Source: Paenibacillus_E violae
GTDB taxonomy: Bacteria > Bacillota > Bacilli > Paenibacillales > NBRC-103111
Direction: 5' to 3'
Assembly: GCF_032461945.1 (NCBI RefSeq)
Contig: NZ_JAWCUD010000016.1
Span: 1-64,000, forward strand
DNA: 64,000 nt
Positions 33,551-42,050 of the stretch are shown piece after piece (position 1 is the stretch's first letter; each line of letters begins with the position of its first letter). Below the pieces are notes generated by a model, which searched no databases, was not told where the DNA came from, and was given only the letters and a program-made list of their open reading frames with translations. The translations under genes and the position numbers were made by a program.

Positions 33551-33790
33551 ATGAAAGCAACGGTCTATGTAACGATAAAGCAGAACGTATTGGATGTGCA
33601 AGGAACAGCGGTGCAAGGAGCGCTTCATTCCATGGGTTTTGAGGAAGTTGGTAAAGTGCGCATCGGGAAATATTTGGAGTTGGAACTTGGAACTACGGAT
33701 AAAGCAGAAGCGGAAGCACGCGTGAAAGCAATGTGCGAGAAGCTGCTCGCGAACACAGTTATCGAAGACTACCGCTACGAGTTGGCCTAA
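33551..33790 (+). CDS. purS: FGAM synthase subunit PurS
   Basis: 79 residues, small structural subunit of the three-part PurSQL amidotransferase. KATVYVTIKQNVLDVQG and VGKVRIGKYLELEL are the family blocks. It bridges PurQ and PurL and is needed for ammonia transfer. AGGAGGAG precedes ATG 33551. Confidence 0.95.
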   Translation: MKATVYVTIKQNVLDVQGTAVQGALHSMGFEEVGKVRIGKYLELELGTTDKAEAEARVKAMCEKLLANTVIEDYRYELA

Positions 33791-33817
33791 TAGAGATCAG
33801 GAGAGGGAGGAAACGTC

Positions 33818-34513
33818 ATGAATTTTGCGGTTCTTGTATTTCCGGGATCGAACTGTGACATCGACTGCTACAAAGCAGTCGAGGACACGATCGGACAACC
33901 GGTTGATTATGTGTGGCATACGGCGGACGATTTGTCCAAATACGATTGCATCCTCGTGCCGGGCGGGTTCTCTTACGGGGACTACCTGCGCTGCGGAGCG
34001 ATTGCGCAATTTACGAATGTGATGAAAGCTGTGGCTAAAGCTGCGGAAGAAGGCAAATACATTCTAGGTATTTGTAACGGATTCCAAGTCTTGACGGAAG
34101 CTAAATTGCTGCCAGGCGCTTTGCTTCGCAATAACGGCATGAAATTCCGCTGCCACCAAGCGGTTTTGAAAGTGGAAAACAACACAACGGCCTTCACGCG
34201 TGATTACGCCGAAGGTGAGCTTATCAATATTCCAATCGCACACGGCGAAGGCAACTACTATTGTGACGATGCTACATTGAAAGAACTGCAAGAAAACAAT
34301 CAAATCGTTTTCCGTTATGAAGCAGGGGCTAACCCGAACGGATCCCTTGACGATATTGCCGGAATTAGCAACAAGGCAGGCAATGTTGTAGGTATGATGC
34401 CCCATCCGGAACGCGCCATTCATGAGATTTTGGGCTCCGCAGACGGCAAGAAAATGTTCACATCTATTCTAAGTGCTTGGAGGGAAAAACATGACGCAGC
34501 AGCTATCCGCTAA
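33818..34513 (+). CDS. purQ: FGAM synthase glutaminase subunit (PurQ)
   Basis: 231 residues of class I glutamine amidotransferase. The nucleophile is the Cys in ILGICNGFQVL; the His-Glu pair is in MMPHPERA. VFPGSNCDIDC opens the fold. It supplies ammonia to PurL. RBS GGGAGG precedes ATG 33818. It overlaps purL by 23 bp. Confidence 0.97.
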   Translation: MNFAVLVFPGSNCDIDCYKAVEDTIGQPVDYVWHTADDLSKYDCILVPGGFSYGDYLRCGAIAQFTNVMKAVAKAAEEGKYILGICNGFQVLTEAKLLPGALLRNNGMKFRCHQAVLKVENNTTAFTRDYAEGELINIPIAHGEGNYYCDDATLKELQENNQIVFRYEAGANPNGSLDDIAGISNKAGNVVGMMPHPERAIHEILGSADGKKMFTSILSAWREKHDAAAIR

Positions 34514-36734
34514 GGAACCAACAGCCGAACAAATCGCGGAACAGAAAATTTACAAGCAAATGGGCGTAACGGACGAAGAGTTTGCCAAAATTTGCGGCTT
34601 CCTTGGACGTAATCCTAACTATGTGGAGATCGGCGTATTTAGCGTGATGTGGTCCGAGCATTGTTCTTACAAAAATTCCAAACCGGTGCTTCGCAAATTC
34701 CCGGTTACAGGACCTCGCGTTCTGATGGGACCAGGCGAAGGCGCAGGGATCGTAGATATCGGGGACAACCAAGCGGTTGTTTTCAAAATTGAAAGTCATA
34801 ACCACCCTTCCGCCATCGAGCCTTACCAAGGCGCGGCGACAGGCGTGGGCGGTATTATTCGTGATATTTTCTCCATGGGCGCACGCCCAGTGGCTTTATT
34901 GAACTCTTTGCGTTTCGGCAAGCTGCAAAATGACCGCGTGAAATACCTGTTCGAGCACGTTGTATCCGGTATCGCCGGTTACGGTAACTGTATCGGGATT
35001 CCGACAGTCGGCGGCGAAGTGATGTTCGACGAGAGCTACGAAGGTAATCCACTCGTTAATGCGATGTGCGTGGGTCTTATCGACCACGACAAAATCCAAC
35101 GCGGTGTTGCCAAAGGTGTAGGCAACCCTGTGTTCTACGTCGGTCCGGCAACAGGCCGCGACGGTATCCACGGTGCGACATTCGCCTCCGAGGAGTTGAC
35201 GGCTGAGTCCGAAGCGAAACGCCCGGCGGTACAAGTGGGCGATCCGTTCATGGAGAAGCTCGTACTGGAAGCGTGCTTAGAGTTAATCAATTCCGGCATT
35301 GTGCTCGGAATTCAAGATATGGGCGCTGCAGGTCTTACCTGCTCCAGCGCGGAGATGGCAAGTAAAGCAGGCAACGGCATGGAGCTTTACCTGGATGAAG
35401 TTCCGCAGCGCGAAGAAGGCATGACAGCATACGAAATGATGCTGTCCGAATCGCAAGAGCGCATGCTGTTCGTTGTTGAGCCGAAGCATGAGGCGCAAGC
35501 GAAAGGTATTTTCGAGCGCTGGGGTCTGCACTGCGCGAAAGTCGGTAAGGTAACCGACGACGGTTACCTGAAGCTGATCCACCACGGTGAAGTCGTGGGG
35601 AACATGCCGGTAGGCGCACTCGTCGACGAGTGCCCGGTTTACAATAAGCCGAGCAAGGTTCCGGCTTATTATGAAGCAAGCGCAGCGATCGACACGACAC
35701 GTTACCCAGAGGTAACGAAGCTGACGGATGCGCTGAAATCGGTGCTCGCGTCCCCGACGGTAGCGAGCAAAGAGTGGGTTTACAACCAGTATGACCACAT
35801 GGTTCGTACGGATACAGCTGTTCGTCCGGGTTCGGATGCAGCGGTTGTGACCATTCGCGGCACGCGCAAAGGTCTTGCGATGACAACCGACTGCAACGGA
35901 CGTTATGTGTACTTGGATCCGGAAGTTGGCGGACGGATCGCGGTTTCCGAAGCTGCTCGTAACGTTGTCTGCTCCGGTGCTGAGCCTCTGGCCGTTACGG
36001 ACAACTTGAACTTCGGCAGCCCTGACAAGCCTGAGATCTTCTGGCAGTTGGAGAAATCCACAGACGGTATGGCGGAAGCTTGCCGCTACTTGGATACGCC
36101 GGTTATCGGCGGTAACGTTTCTCTTTACAATGAGAACGCCAAAGGTGCAATTTACCCGACTCCGGTTATCGGAATGGTAGGTCTGGTGCATGACATCGAC
36201 CACATCACGACGCAAAGCTTCAAAAAAGAAGGCGACATCATCATCCTGCTCGGCGAGACCAAAGCGGAACTCGGCGGCAGCGAATTCCAATATGTAATTC
36301 ACGGTGTAACCGAAGGACGTCCACCTGAGCTTGATCTAGCGGTGGAGAAACGTCTGCAAAACACAGTGCTTAAAGCGATCCAAGAAGGTCTTGTCGCTTC
36401 TGCGCATGACTTGTCCGAAGGCGGCTTGGCCGTTGCTTTGGCGGAAAGCTGCATCAGCGGCCGTGTAGGCGCTGACGTTAACGTAGCTTCCGAACTTCGT
36501 CCTGATTTCGCATTGTTCAGCGAATCCCAATCCCGTATTTTGCTAAGTGCATCCCCGGACAAAGCGGATGCCCTGAAGCACTGGGTTGCTTCGCAAGGCG
36601 TGCCTTATCAAGAAATTGGAACAGTAACAGGTACAGAACTAACTGTGAAAATCAACAACGAACAGCGTCTCCAGTCTTCGGTTAACGAGCTGGCGAAAGT
36701 CTGGAAGGATGCGATTCCATGTCTAATGGCATAA
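34491..36734 (+). CDS. purL: FGAM synthase large subunit (PurL)
   Basis: 747 residues, the small-type PurL of Gram-positives (742 in B. subtilis). VMWSEHCSYKNSKPVL is the N-terminal block, KIESHNHPSAIEPYQGAATG the ATP and metal site, and ATGRDGIHGATFAS and AHDLSEGGLAVALAE later conserved blocks. It converts FGAR to FGAM with ammonia from PurQ. ATG 34491 lies 6 bases after GGAGGG; an in-frame ATG at 34473 is rejected. Confidence 0.97.
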   Translation: MTQQLSAKEPTAEQIAEQKIYKQMGVTDEEFAKICGFLGRNPNYVEIGVFSVMWSEHCSYKNSKPVLRKFPVTGPRVLMGPGEGAGIVDIGDNQAVVFKIESHNHPSAIEPYQGAATGVGGIIRDIFSMGARPVALLNSLRFGKLQNDRVKYLFEHVVSGIAGYGNCIGIPTVGGEVMFDESYEGNPLVNAMCVGLIDHDKIQRGVAKGVGNPVFYVGPATGRDGIHGATFASEELTAESEAKRPAVQVGDPFMEKLVLEACLELINSGIVLGIQDMGAAGLTCSSAEMASKAGNGMELYLDEVPQREEGMTAYEMMLSESQERMLFVVEPKHEAQAKGIFERWGLHCAKVGKVTDDGYLKLIHHGEVVGNMPVGALVDECPVYNKPSKVPAYYEASAAIDTTRYPEVTKLTDALKSVLASPTVASKEWVYNQYDHMVRTDTAVRPGSDAAVVTIRGTRKGLAMTTDCNGRYVYLDPEVGGRIAVSEAARNVVCSGAEPLAVTDNLNFGSPDKPEIFWQLEKSTDGMAEACRYLDTPVIGGNVSLYNENAKGAIYPTPVIGMVGLVHDIDHITTQSFKKEGDIIILLGETKAELGGSEFQYVIHGVTEGRPPELDLAVEKRLQNTVLKAIQEGLVASAHDLSEGGLAVALAESCISGRVGADVNVASELRPDFALFSESQSRILLSASPDKADALKHWVASQGVPYQEIGTVTGTELTVKINNEQRLQSSVNELAKVWKDAIPCLMA

Positions 36735-38251
36735 AACAATCCAAGGCCCTAAAGCTACCTGCGGCTCCCCTGGTTAATCTAGGGGATCAGCAGCACGAGC
36801 TTTGGACAGGGGAGTACTTCAACGAAGGTGTAGGCGGCCATGGCGGATTGTTTGATAAGCTGAATGAAGAGTGCGGCGTTTTCGGCGTGTATGGTCATTC
36901 CGAAGCATCCTCTCTCTGCTATTATGGTCTTCATGCATTGCAGCACCGTGGACAGGAAAGCGCTGGTATTTGTACGGTAGAAGACGGCAAGTTTAACTAC
37001 TATCGCGGAATGGGGCTTGCCAAAGAGGTATTTACGAACGAGAATTTGTCCCCTCTGACAGGCAGCACGGCGATTGCCCATGTAAGGTATTCCACAGCAG
37101 GCGAAAGCAAGCTGGCGAATGCACAGCCGTTAGTTTTCAAATATCGTGAAGGCGATCTTGCGATTGCAACGAACGGCAACCTGGATAATGCGAACATTAT
37201 CAAACGCGAGCTTGAGCGTAAGGGTTCGATTTTCCAAACAACAAGCGATACCGAAGTTCTGGCGCATCTGATTGCCCGTTCGGAGCATGACGATATCGTG
37301 GATGCGGTCAAAGACGCTTTGACGCAAGTCATCGGCGGATTTGCCTTCCTGATTATCACCAAGGATAAATTGATTGCTGCGCTCGATCCGAACGGCTTGC
37401 GTCCCTTCATGATCGGCCGACTCGGTGATTCCTACTTATTCGCTTCCGAGTCCTGCGCTTTCGATGCGGTGGGAGCTACGTATTTCCGTGATGTTCAGCC
37501 TGGCGAACTCATCGTGCTGGATCGCGACGGTTTCCGTTCCGAGCAGTTCACAGAGAGCGGCCGGCGCGCCATTTGTGCGATGGAATATATCTATTTTGCT
37601 CGTCCGGATAGCGACATCGATACGGTGAACATTCACTCCGCACGTAAGCGGATGGGGAAAAGGCTGGCGATGGAAGCTTTCGTCGACGCAGACGTTGTGA
37701 CAGGAGTACCGGATTCAAGTATCTCGGCGGCAATTGGTTTTGCTGAACAAACGGGTATCCCTTATGAGCTGGGGCTGATCAAGAACCGCTACACAGGCCG
37801 GACGTTCATCATTCCTAGCCAAGAGCTTCGTGAACAAGGTGTCAAAATGAAGCTGAGCGCCGTTCGCAAAGTAGTTGAAGGCAAACGTGTTGTGATGATC
37901 GATGATTCCATCGTTCGTGGAACAACGTCCCTTCGAATTGTTAATTTGCTCAGAGAAGCTGGAGCTACAGAAGTGCATGTGCGGATTTCTTCGCCACCTT
38001 TCATGAATCCATGCTACTACGGCATTGATACACCGGATCGGAAAGAGCTGATTGCTGCGATGAACTCTATCGAGGAAATTCGTAAGGCGATCAACGCGGA
38101 TTCCCTGCATTTTCTAACCAAAGAAGGGCTGCTTGATTCCATTGGTCAAGGATCGGCCGGTTCCCAGAGCGGGTACTGTACAGCTTGCTTCGATAATACG
38201 TACCCAACGGAGATTGTGGATGTAACGAAGGTTGGTTGTGCTTGCGATTAA
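36719..38251 (+). CDS. purF: Amidophosphoribosyltransferase (PurF) with long propeptide
   Basis: 510 residues. The catalytic Cys is Cys52 in LNEECGVFGVYG and must be exposed by removal of the 51 residues before it; the B. subtilis propeptide has only 11. The glutaminase block LHALQHRGQESAG and the PRPP site VVMIDDSIVRGTTS are normal. The C-terminal CTAC and CACD motifs fit the [4Fe-4S] ligands of the B. subtilis enzyme. It makes phosphoribosylamine, the committed step. ATG 36719 lies 8 bases after GGAAGGAT and overlaps purL by 16 bp, so the long leader appears to be translated. Confidence 0.95.
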   Translation: MSNGIKQSKALKLPAAPLVNLGDQQHELWTGEYFNEGVGGHGGLFDKLNEECGVFGVYGHSEASSLCYYGLHALQHRGQESAGICTVEDGKFNYYRGMGLAKEVFTNENLSPLTGSTAIAHVRYSTAGESKLANAQPLVFKYREGDLAIATNGNLDNANIIKRELERKGSIFQTTSDTEVLAHLIARSEHDDIVDAVKDALTQVIGGFAFLIITKDKLIAALDPNGLRPFMIGRLGDSYLFASESCAFDAVGATYFRDVQPGELIVLDRDGFRSEQFTESGRRAICAMEYIYFARPDSDIDTVNIHSARKRMGKRLAMEAFVDADVVTGVPDSSISAAIGFAEQTGIPYELGLIKNRYTGRTFIIPSQELREQGVKMKLSAVRKVVEGKRVVMIDDSIVRGTTSLRIVNLLREAGATEVHVRISSPPFMNPCYYGIDTPDRKELIAAMNSIEEIRKAINADSLHFLTKEGLLDSIGQGSAGSQSGYCTACFDNTYPTEIVDVTKVGCACD

Positions 38252-38311
38252 AGGATAGGGGAGGCCTCGGCCTCCCAATATATATAGACAAATATAAGGA
38301 GTGGTTGCGAA

Positions 38312-39352
38312 GTGTCGGATGCTTACAAAAAGGCCGGAGTCGATATCGCGGCAGGTAACGAAGCAGTAGAACGGATGAAAAAACACGTCAAACGGACTTT
38401 CCGTCCTGAAGTGTTAACTGACCTCGGCGGCTTCGGCGGGCTGTTCAGCTTGAACAAAGACAAGTATGAGGAGCCTGTGCTTGTATCTGGAACGGACGGC
38501 GTGGGCACGAAGCTGAAGATTGCTTTTGCAATGGATAAGCATGATACGATTGGGATCGACGCGGTTGCTATGTGCGTGAACGATATTATTGTTCAAGGCG
38601 CTGAGCCGCTTTTCTTCCTTGACTACCTCGCTTGTGACAAAGTAATTCCAGAGAAAATTGAAGCTATTATCAAAGGGATCGCAGACGGTTGTGCGCAATC
38701 CGGTTGCTCACTCATCGGTGGCGAAACGGCGGAAATGCCTGGCATGTATGCACAAGGGGAGTATGACATTGCCGGCTTTACGGTTGGAATCGTCGACAAG
38801 AAAAAGATCATCGACGGTACGACAATCCGTCCTGGAGACGTAGTGTTAGGTCTGGCTTCAAGCGGTGTGCACAGTAACGGGTTCTCTCTTGTGCGCAGGC
38901 TTTTGCTGGAAGAGAAAGGGTACACGCTTCAAGGGCATGTGGACGAACTGGGTGACAAGCTTGGCAACGTGCTGCTAGAGCCTACTAAGCTGTATGTGAA
39001 GCCGATTCTGGCGATGCTGGAAGACGTAGCGATCAAAGGCATGGCGCATATTACAGGCGGCGGTTTTATCGAAAATATTCCGCGTGTTCTGCCTGACGGC
39101 GTGAACGTGGATATCCAATACGGCTCATGGCCGATTCTGCCGATCTTCTCTTTGATGCAGCGTGAGGGCGGCATTTCGAACAATGATATGTTCCGCACGT
39201 TCAACATGGGAATCGGAATGGTTATTATTGTGAACGCGGATGACGCGGAGAAAGCGATTGCCGCAGCGGAAGCGCAAGGCGAGAAAGTTTACCGTTTGGG
39301 CGTTGTTACAGAAGGCGAGCGTGTCGTAACATTCCAAGGAGCTGAGGTGTAA
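38312..39352 (+). CDS. purM: AIR synthase (PurM)
   Basis: 346 residues, exactly the B. subtilis length. VSGTDGVGTKLKIAF, CVNDIIVQGAEPLFFLDY and GGETAEMPGMYA are the ATP-grasp-like PurM motifs. It closes the imidazole ring of FGAM to AIR. It starts with GTG after AAGGAG (38296), and its stop overlaps the purN start. Confidence 0.97.
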   Translation: MSDAYKKAGVDIAAGNEAVERMKKHVKRTFRPEVLTDLGGFGGLFSLNKDKYEEPVLVSGTDGVGTKLKIAFAMDKHDTIGIDAVAMCVNDIIVQGAEPLFFLDYLACDKVIPEKIEAIIKGIADGCAQSGCSLIGGETAEMPGMYAQGEYDIAGFTVGIVDKKKIIDGTTIRPGDVVLGLASSGVHSNGFSLVRRLLLEEKGYTLQGHVDELGDKLGNVLLEPTKLYVKPILAMLEDVAIKGMAHITGGGFIENIPRVLPDGVNVDIQYGSWPILPIFSLMQREGGISNNDMFRTFNMGIGMVIIVNADDAEKAIAAAEAQGEKVYRLGVVTEGERVVTFQGAEV

Positions 39353-39963
39353 TGCAGCCTTATCGAGTAGCGATTTTTGCTTCGGGCAGTGGTACGAATT
39401 TCCAAGCCATTGTGGATCAGGTACAGAAGGGGAAGCTTGATGTCAGCATCGAGCTTCTTGTCTGTGATCGTCCGGAAGCGTACGTGGTGGAGCGCGCAAC
39501 GGAAGCGAAAGTGCCCGTGTTTGCGTTCCGTCCCAAGGAATATGCCAATCGTGAGGCTTATGAAGCTCTTATTCTTAAGGAACTGCAGGAGCGGCAGATT
39601 GATCTTATCGTGATGGCCGGTTATATGCGCATCATTACGAATGTGCTGGTGGAGCCGTTTTTTGGCCGGATGATCAACGTACATCCTTCACTGCTGCCCT
39701 CCTTTCCGGGCGTGCGCGCGATTGAGCAAGCCGTCGAGTACGGCGTGAAGCAAACGGGCGTCACTGTGCACTTCGTGGACGGCGGGCTGGACTCCGGCCC
39801 GATCATCGCACAGCGTGCGGTGGAGATCCACGAGCACGAGACGGCGGAATCGCTCGCAGAGCGGATTCATGCGGCTGAGCATGTGCTGCTGCCACAGGTG
39901 ATCCGTCAACTGCGCGAGGGACGCGTGAGCATGGATGGCCGCAAGGTGGGTATTAAGCTGTAG
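39352..39963 (+). CDS. purN: GAR transformylase (PurN)
   Basis: 203 residues, formyltetrahydrofolate-dependent. VAIFASGSGTNFQAI binds the phosphate; the catalytic Asn-His-Asp set is in MINVHPSLLPSFPG and VHFVDGGLDSGPI. The 3' third (39700-39920) is noticeably GC-rich. It is followed by an unusual 468-bp gap before purH that carries repeat elements. Confidence 0.96.
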   Translation: MQPYRVAIFASGSGTNFQAIVDQVQKGKLDVSIELLVCDRPEAYVVERATEAKVPVFAFRPKEYANREAYEALILKELQERQIDLIVMAGYMRIITNVLVEPFFGRMINVHPSLLPSFPGVRAIEQAVEYGVKQTGVTVHFVDGGLDSGPIIAQRAVEIHEHETAESLAERIHAAEHVLLPQVIRQLREGRVSMDGRKVGIKL

Positions 39964-39999
39964 GTAGGGCAACTCTTGTTATACGGCTGAGCGAAGGAC

Positions 40000-40180
40000 A
40001 TGTAAAAAGTGCAGCAAAATATGAGCGGGTTGCCTGTTCTCTGGGGATTTGATGTATTTTGTAATGTTATAATCCCGGGTTTTAGGCAGATATGATTATT
40101 TTTCGCTAAATGTACTGCACTTTTTCAGGTATTTTCTTATTTTGCGTCTATAGTGGCTCGATTTGCTGTACTTTTTACAT
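40000..40180. repeat. F-F-R-R intergenic element, family A, copy 2, inside the pur operon
   Basis: The ends are ATGTAAAAAGTGCAGCAAA (40000-40018) and its inverted copy TTTGCTGTACTTTTTACAT (40162-40180), matching at 18 of 19 positions. A second forward motif at 40052 (ATGTATTTTGTAATG) and a second inverted one ending at 40129 (TGCACTTTTTCAGG) complete the plan. Pitches are 52 and 51 bp. It would be transcribed between purN and purH and could fold into a long interrupted hairpin. Confidence 0.8.
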
Positions 40181-40261
40181 CATCTGTGTGATTGGATTCG
40201 GGAAGTTGAGTAGCTAGTGATTGGATCAGGGCGATTTGCCTGAGAATAGCGTAAGCGTTTG

Positions 40262-40405
40262 GCGTTAAGGGTGCTTTACAGCGCTAAACGATGCTAGGCG
40301 TGAGAATTGGCTACTTTAAGAGTGTTTTACAGCGTTAAAGTGGTGGTTGAGCGTGGAACGGGCTTAAGCGTTGCGAGTTAAAGTTGATTAACAGCATTAA
40401 ATATT
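40262..40405. repeat. Three-motif array (family E), probably a truncated F-F-R-R element
   Basis: GCGTTAAGGGTGCTTTACAG (40262) and ACTTTAAGAGTGTTTTACAG (40314) are in register 51 bp apart by the shared TTAAG and ACAGC. A third segment at 40378-40403 (TTAAAGTTGATTAACAGC) fits the inverted motif at about 17 of 25 positions. The place expected for a fourth motif is occupied by the purH ribosome binding site and start. Confidence 0.5.
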
Positions 40406-40431
40406 AAATTACTTTTCTGGGAGGAAGAACC

Positions 40432-41979
40432 GTGGCAATCAAAAGAGCACTGATCAGCGTGTCCGATAAGACGGGGATCGTTGAGTTCGCGAGCGAGCTT
40501 GCGAAGCTGGGCGTTGAGATTATTTCTACTGGCGGTACGCAAAGTTTGTTGAAGGATAAAGGAGTTCCGGTTATCGGAATTTCCGAGGTTACAGGCTTCC
40601 CTGAGATCATGGATGGCCGCGTCAAAACGCTGCATCCGGCTGTTCACAGCGGTCTGTTGGCAGTTCGTGACAACGAAGAGCACCAAGCGAGCATGAAGAA
40701 GCTAGGGCTGGATTATATTGATCTGGTTGTCGTGAATTTGTATCCTTTTGCTGAGACGATTGCGAAGCCGAATGTCTCTTACGAAGACGCTATCGAGAAT
40801 ATCGATATCGGCGGTCCGACTATGCTTCGTTCGGCGGCAAAGAACCATGCGTTCGTATCCGTAGTTGTCGATGCAGCGGACTATGCCAAGGTGCTTGAAG
40901 AAGTCCAAGAGACTGGCGATACAACGCTTGAAACGCGCAAACGTCTTGCGGCCAAAGTATTCCGTCACACAGGCTCATATGATGCTTTGATTGCTGACTA
41001 CTTGTCCAAACAAATGGGCGAGCCTTACCCAGAGCGTTACACAGTCACATACGAGAAAATGCAAGAGCTTCGCTATGGAGAAAACCCGCATCAAAGCGCG
41101 GCGTTCTACCGCAAGCCGAATGCAGCGGCCGGCAACATTACGACGGCTGAACAGCTTCACGGCAAAGAGCTTTCTTACAATAACATCAATGACGCTAATA
41201 CGGCGCTTCAAATCGTTAAGGAATTCAGCGAACCTGCCGTTGTTGCAGTTAAGCACATGAATCCTTGCGGTGTAGGTATCGGTTCAAACGTGCTGGAAGC
41301 TTATCAAAAAGCGTACGCCGCTGACCCTACGTCCATCTTCGGTGGTATTGTAGCTGCGAACCGTACAGTTGATGAAGCAACAGCGCAATTGCTGCATGAG
41401 ATTTTCTTGGAAATCGTCATTGCACCAGATTTTACACCGGAAGCACTTGATATCCTTTCTAAAAAGAAAAATATCCGTCTGCTCAAAGTAGTCGGCTTAG
41501 ATACAGTTGCTGGCCGCAAGGCAGAGCCAGTTGTTACAACCGTTGAAGGCGGCATGCTCGTGCAAGATAGCGATGCTTACCAACTGACGGAAGCTGATCT
41601 GAAAGTTGTTTCCGAGCGTCAGCCGACAGAAGAAGAAATGAAGCAGCTGCTTTTTGCATGGAAAGTAGTTAAGCACGTTAAATCTAACGCGATCGTACTT
41701 GTCGCTGACGACATGACGGTTGGCGTGGGTGCGGGTCAAATGAACCGTGTCGGTGCGGCTAAAATTGCGATTGAGCAAGCTGGGGACAAGTCGAAAGGCG
41801 CTGTTCTTTCCTCCGATGCTTTCTTCCCAATGGGCGATACGCTTGAAATGGCTGCGAAAGCAGGCATCACAGCGGTTATCCAACCGGGTGGATCGATCAA
41901 AGATGAAGAGTCCATTCGCGTAGCGAACGAGAACGGAATCGCGATGGTTATGACGGGCGTTCGTCACTTTAAACACTAA
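40432..41979 (+). CDS. purH: AICAR transformylase / IMP cyclohydrolase (PurH)
   Basis: 515-residue bifunctional enzyme. The N-terminal MGS-like cyclohydrolase has SVSDKTGIVEFA, STGGTQSLLKDKG and GRVKTLHPAVHSGLLA; the transformylase part has YNNINDANTALQ, KHMNPCGVGIGS and SDAFFPMGDT. It does the last two steps to IMP. It starts at GTG 40432 after GGGAGGAAG. Distance and repeats upstream set it apart from purN, and it may be translated independently. Confidence 0.97.
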   Translation: MAIKRALISVSDKTGIVEFASELAKLGVEIISTGGTQSLLKDKGVPVIGISEVTGFPEIMDGRVKTLHPAVHSGLLAVRDNEEHQASMKKLGLDYIDLVVVNLYPFAETIAKPNVSYEDAIENIDIGGPTMLRSAAKNHAFVSVVVDAADYAKVLEEVQETGDTTLETRKRLAAKVFRHTGSYDALIADYLSKQMGEPYPERYTVTYEKMQELRYGENPHQSAAFYRKPNAAAGNITTAEQLHGKELSYNNINDANTALQIVKEFSEPAVVAVKHMNPCGVGIGSNVLEAYQKAYAADPTSIFGGIVAANRTVDEATAQLLHEIFLEIVIAPDFTPEALDILSKKKNIRLLKVVGLDTVAGRKAEPVVTTVEGGMLVQDSDAYQLTEADLKVVSERQPTEEEMKQLLFAWKVVKHVKSNAIVLVADDMTVGVGAGQMNRVGAAKIAIEQAGDKSKGAVLSSDAFFPMGDTLEMAAKAGITAVIQPGGSIKDEESIRVANENGIAMVMTGVRHFKH

Positions 41980-41990
41980 AAACAACTGAG

Positions 41991-42030
41991 AATGCTCACG
42001 ATTCGAGTGCGGACCGTGGGCATTCCCCAT
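41991..42030 (+). other. Hairpin between purH and purD
   Basis: GAATGCTCACG pairs with CGTGGGCATTC, one mismatch, around a 14-base loop. It has no T-run, so it is more likely to stabilise or process mRNA than to terminate it. Confidence 0.5.
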
Positions 42031-42050
42031 GAAAGGGACTGGTGACAAAG

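Noticed and set aside
35283..36302. 339-codon open frame on the minus strand
   Set aside because: It lies wholly inside purL, whose motifs are intact. The translated sequence looks like reverse-strand noise.
36719..36874. Frameshift or fusion at the start of purF
   Set aside because: The frame is open, has a plausible ribosome site and matches a propeptide upstream of Cys52; no foreign domain is visible.
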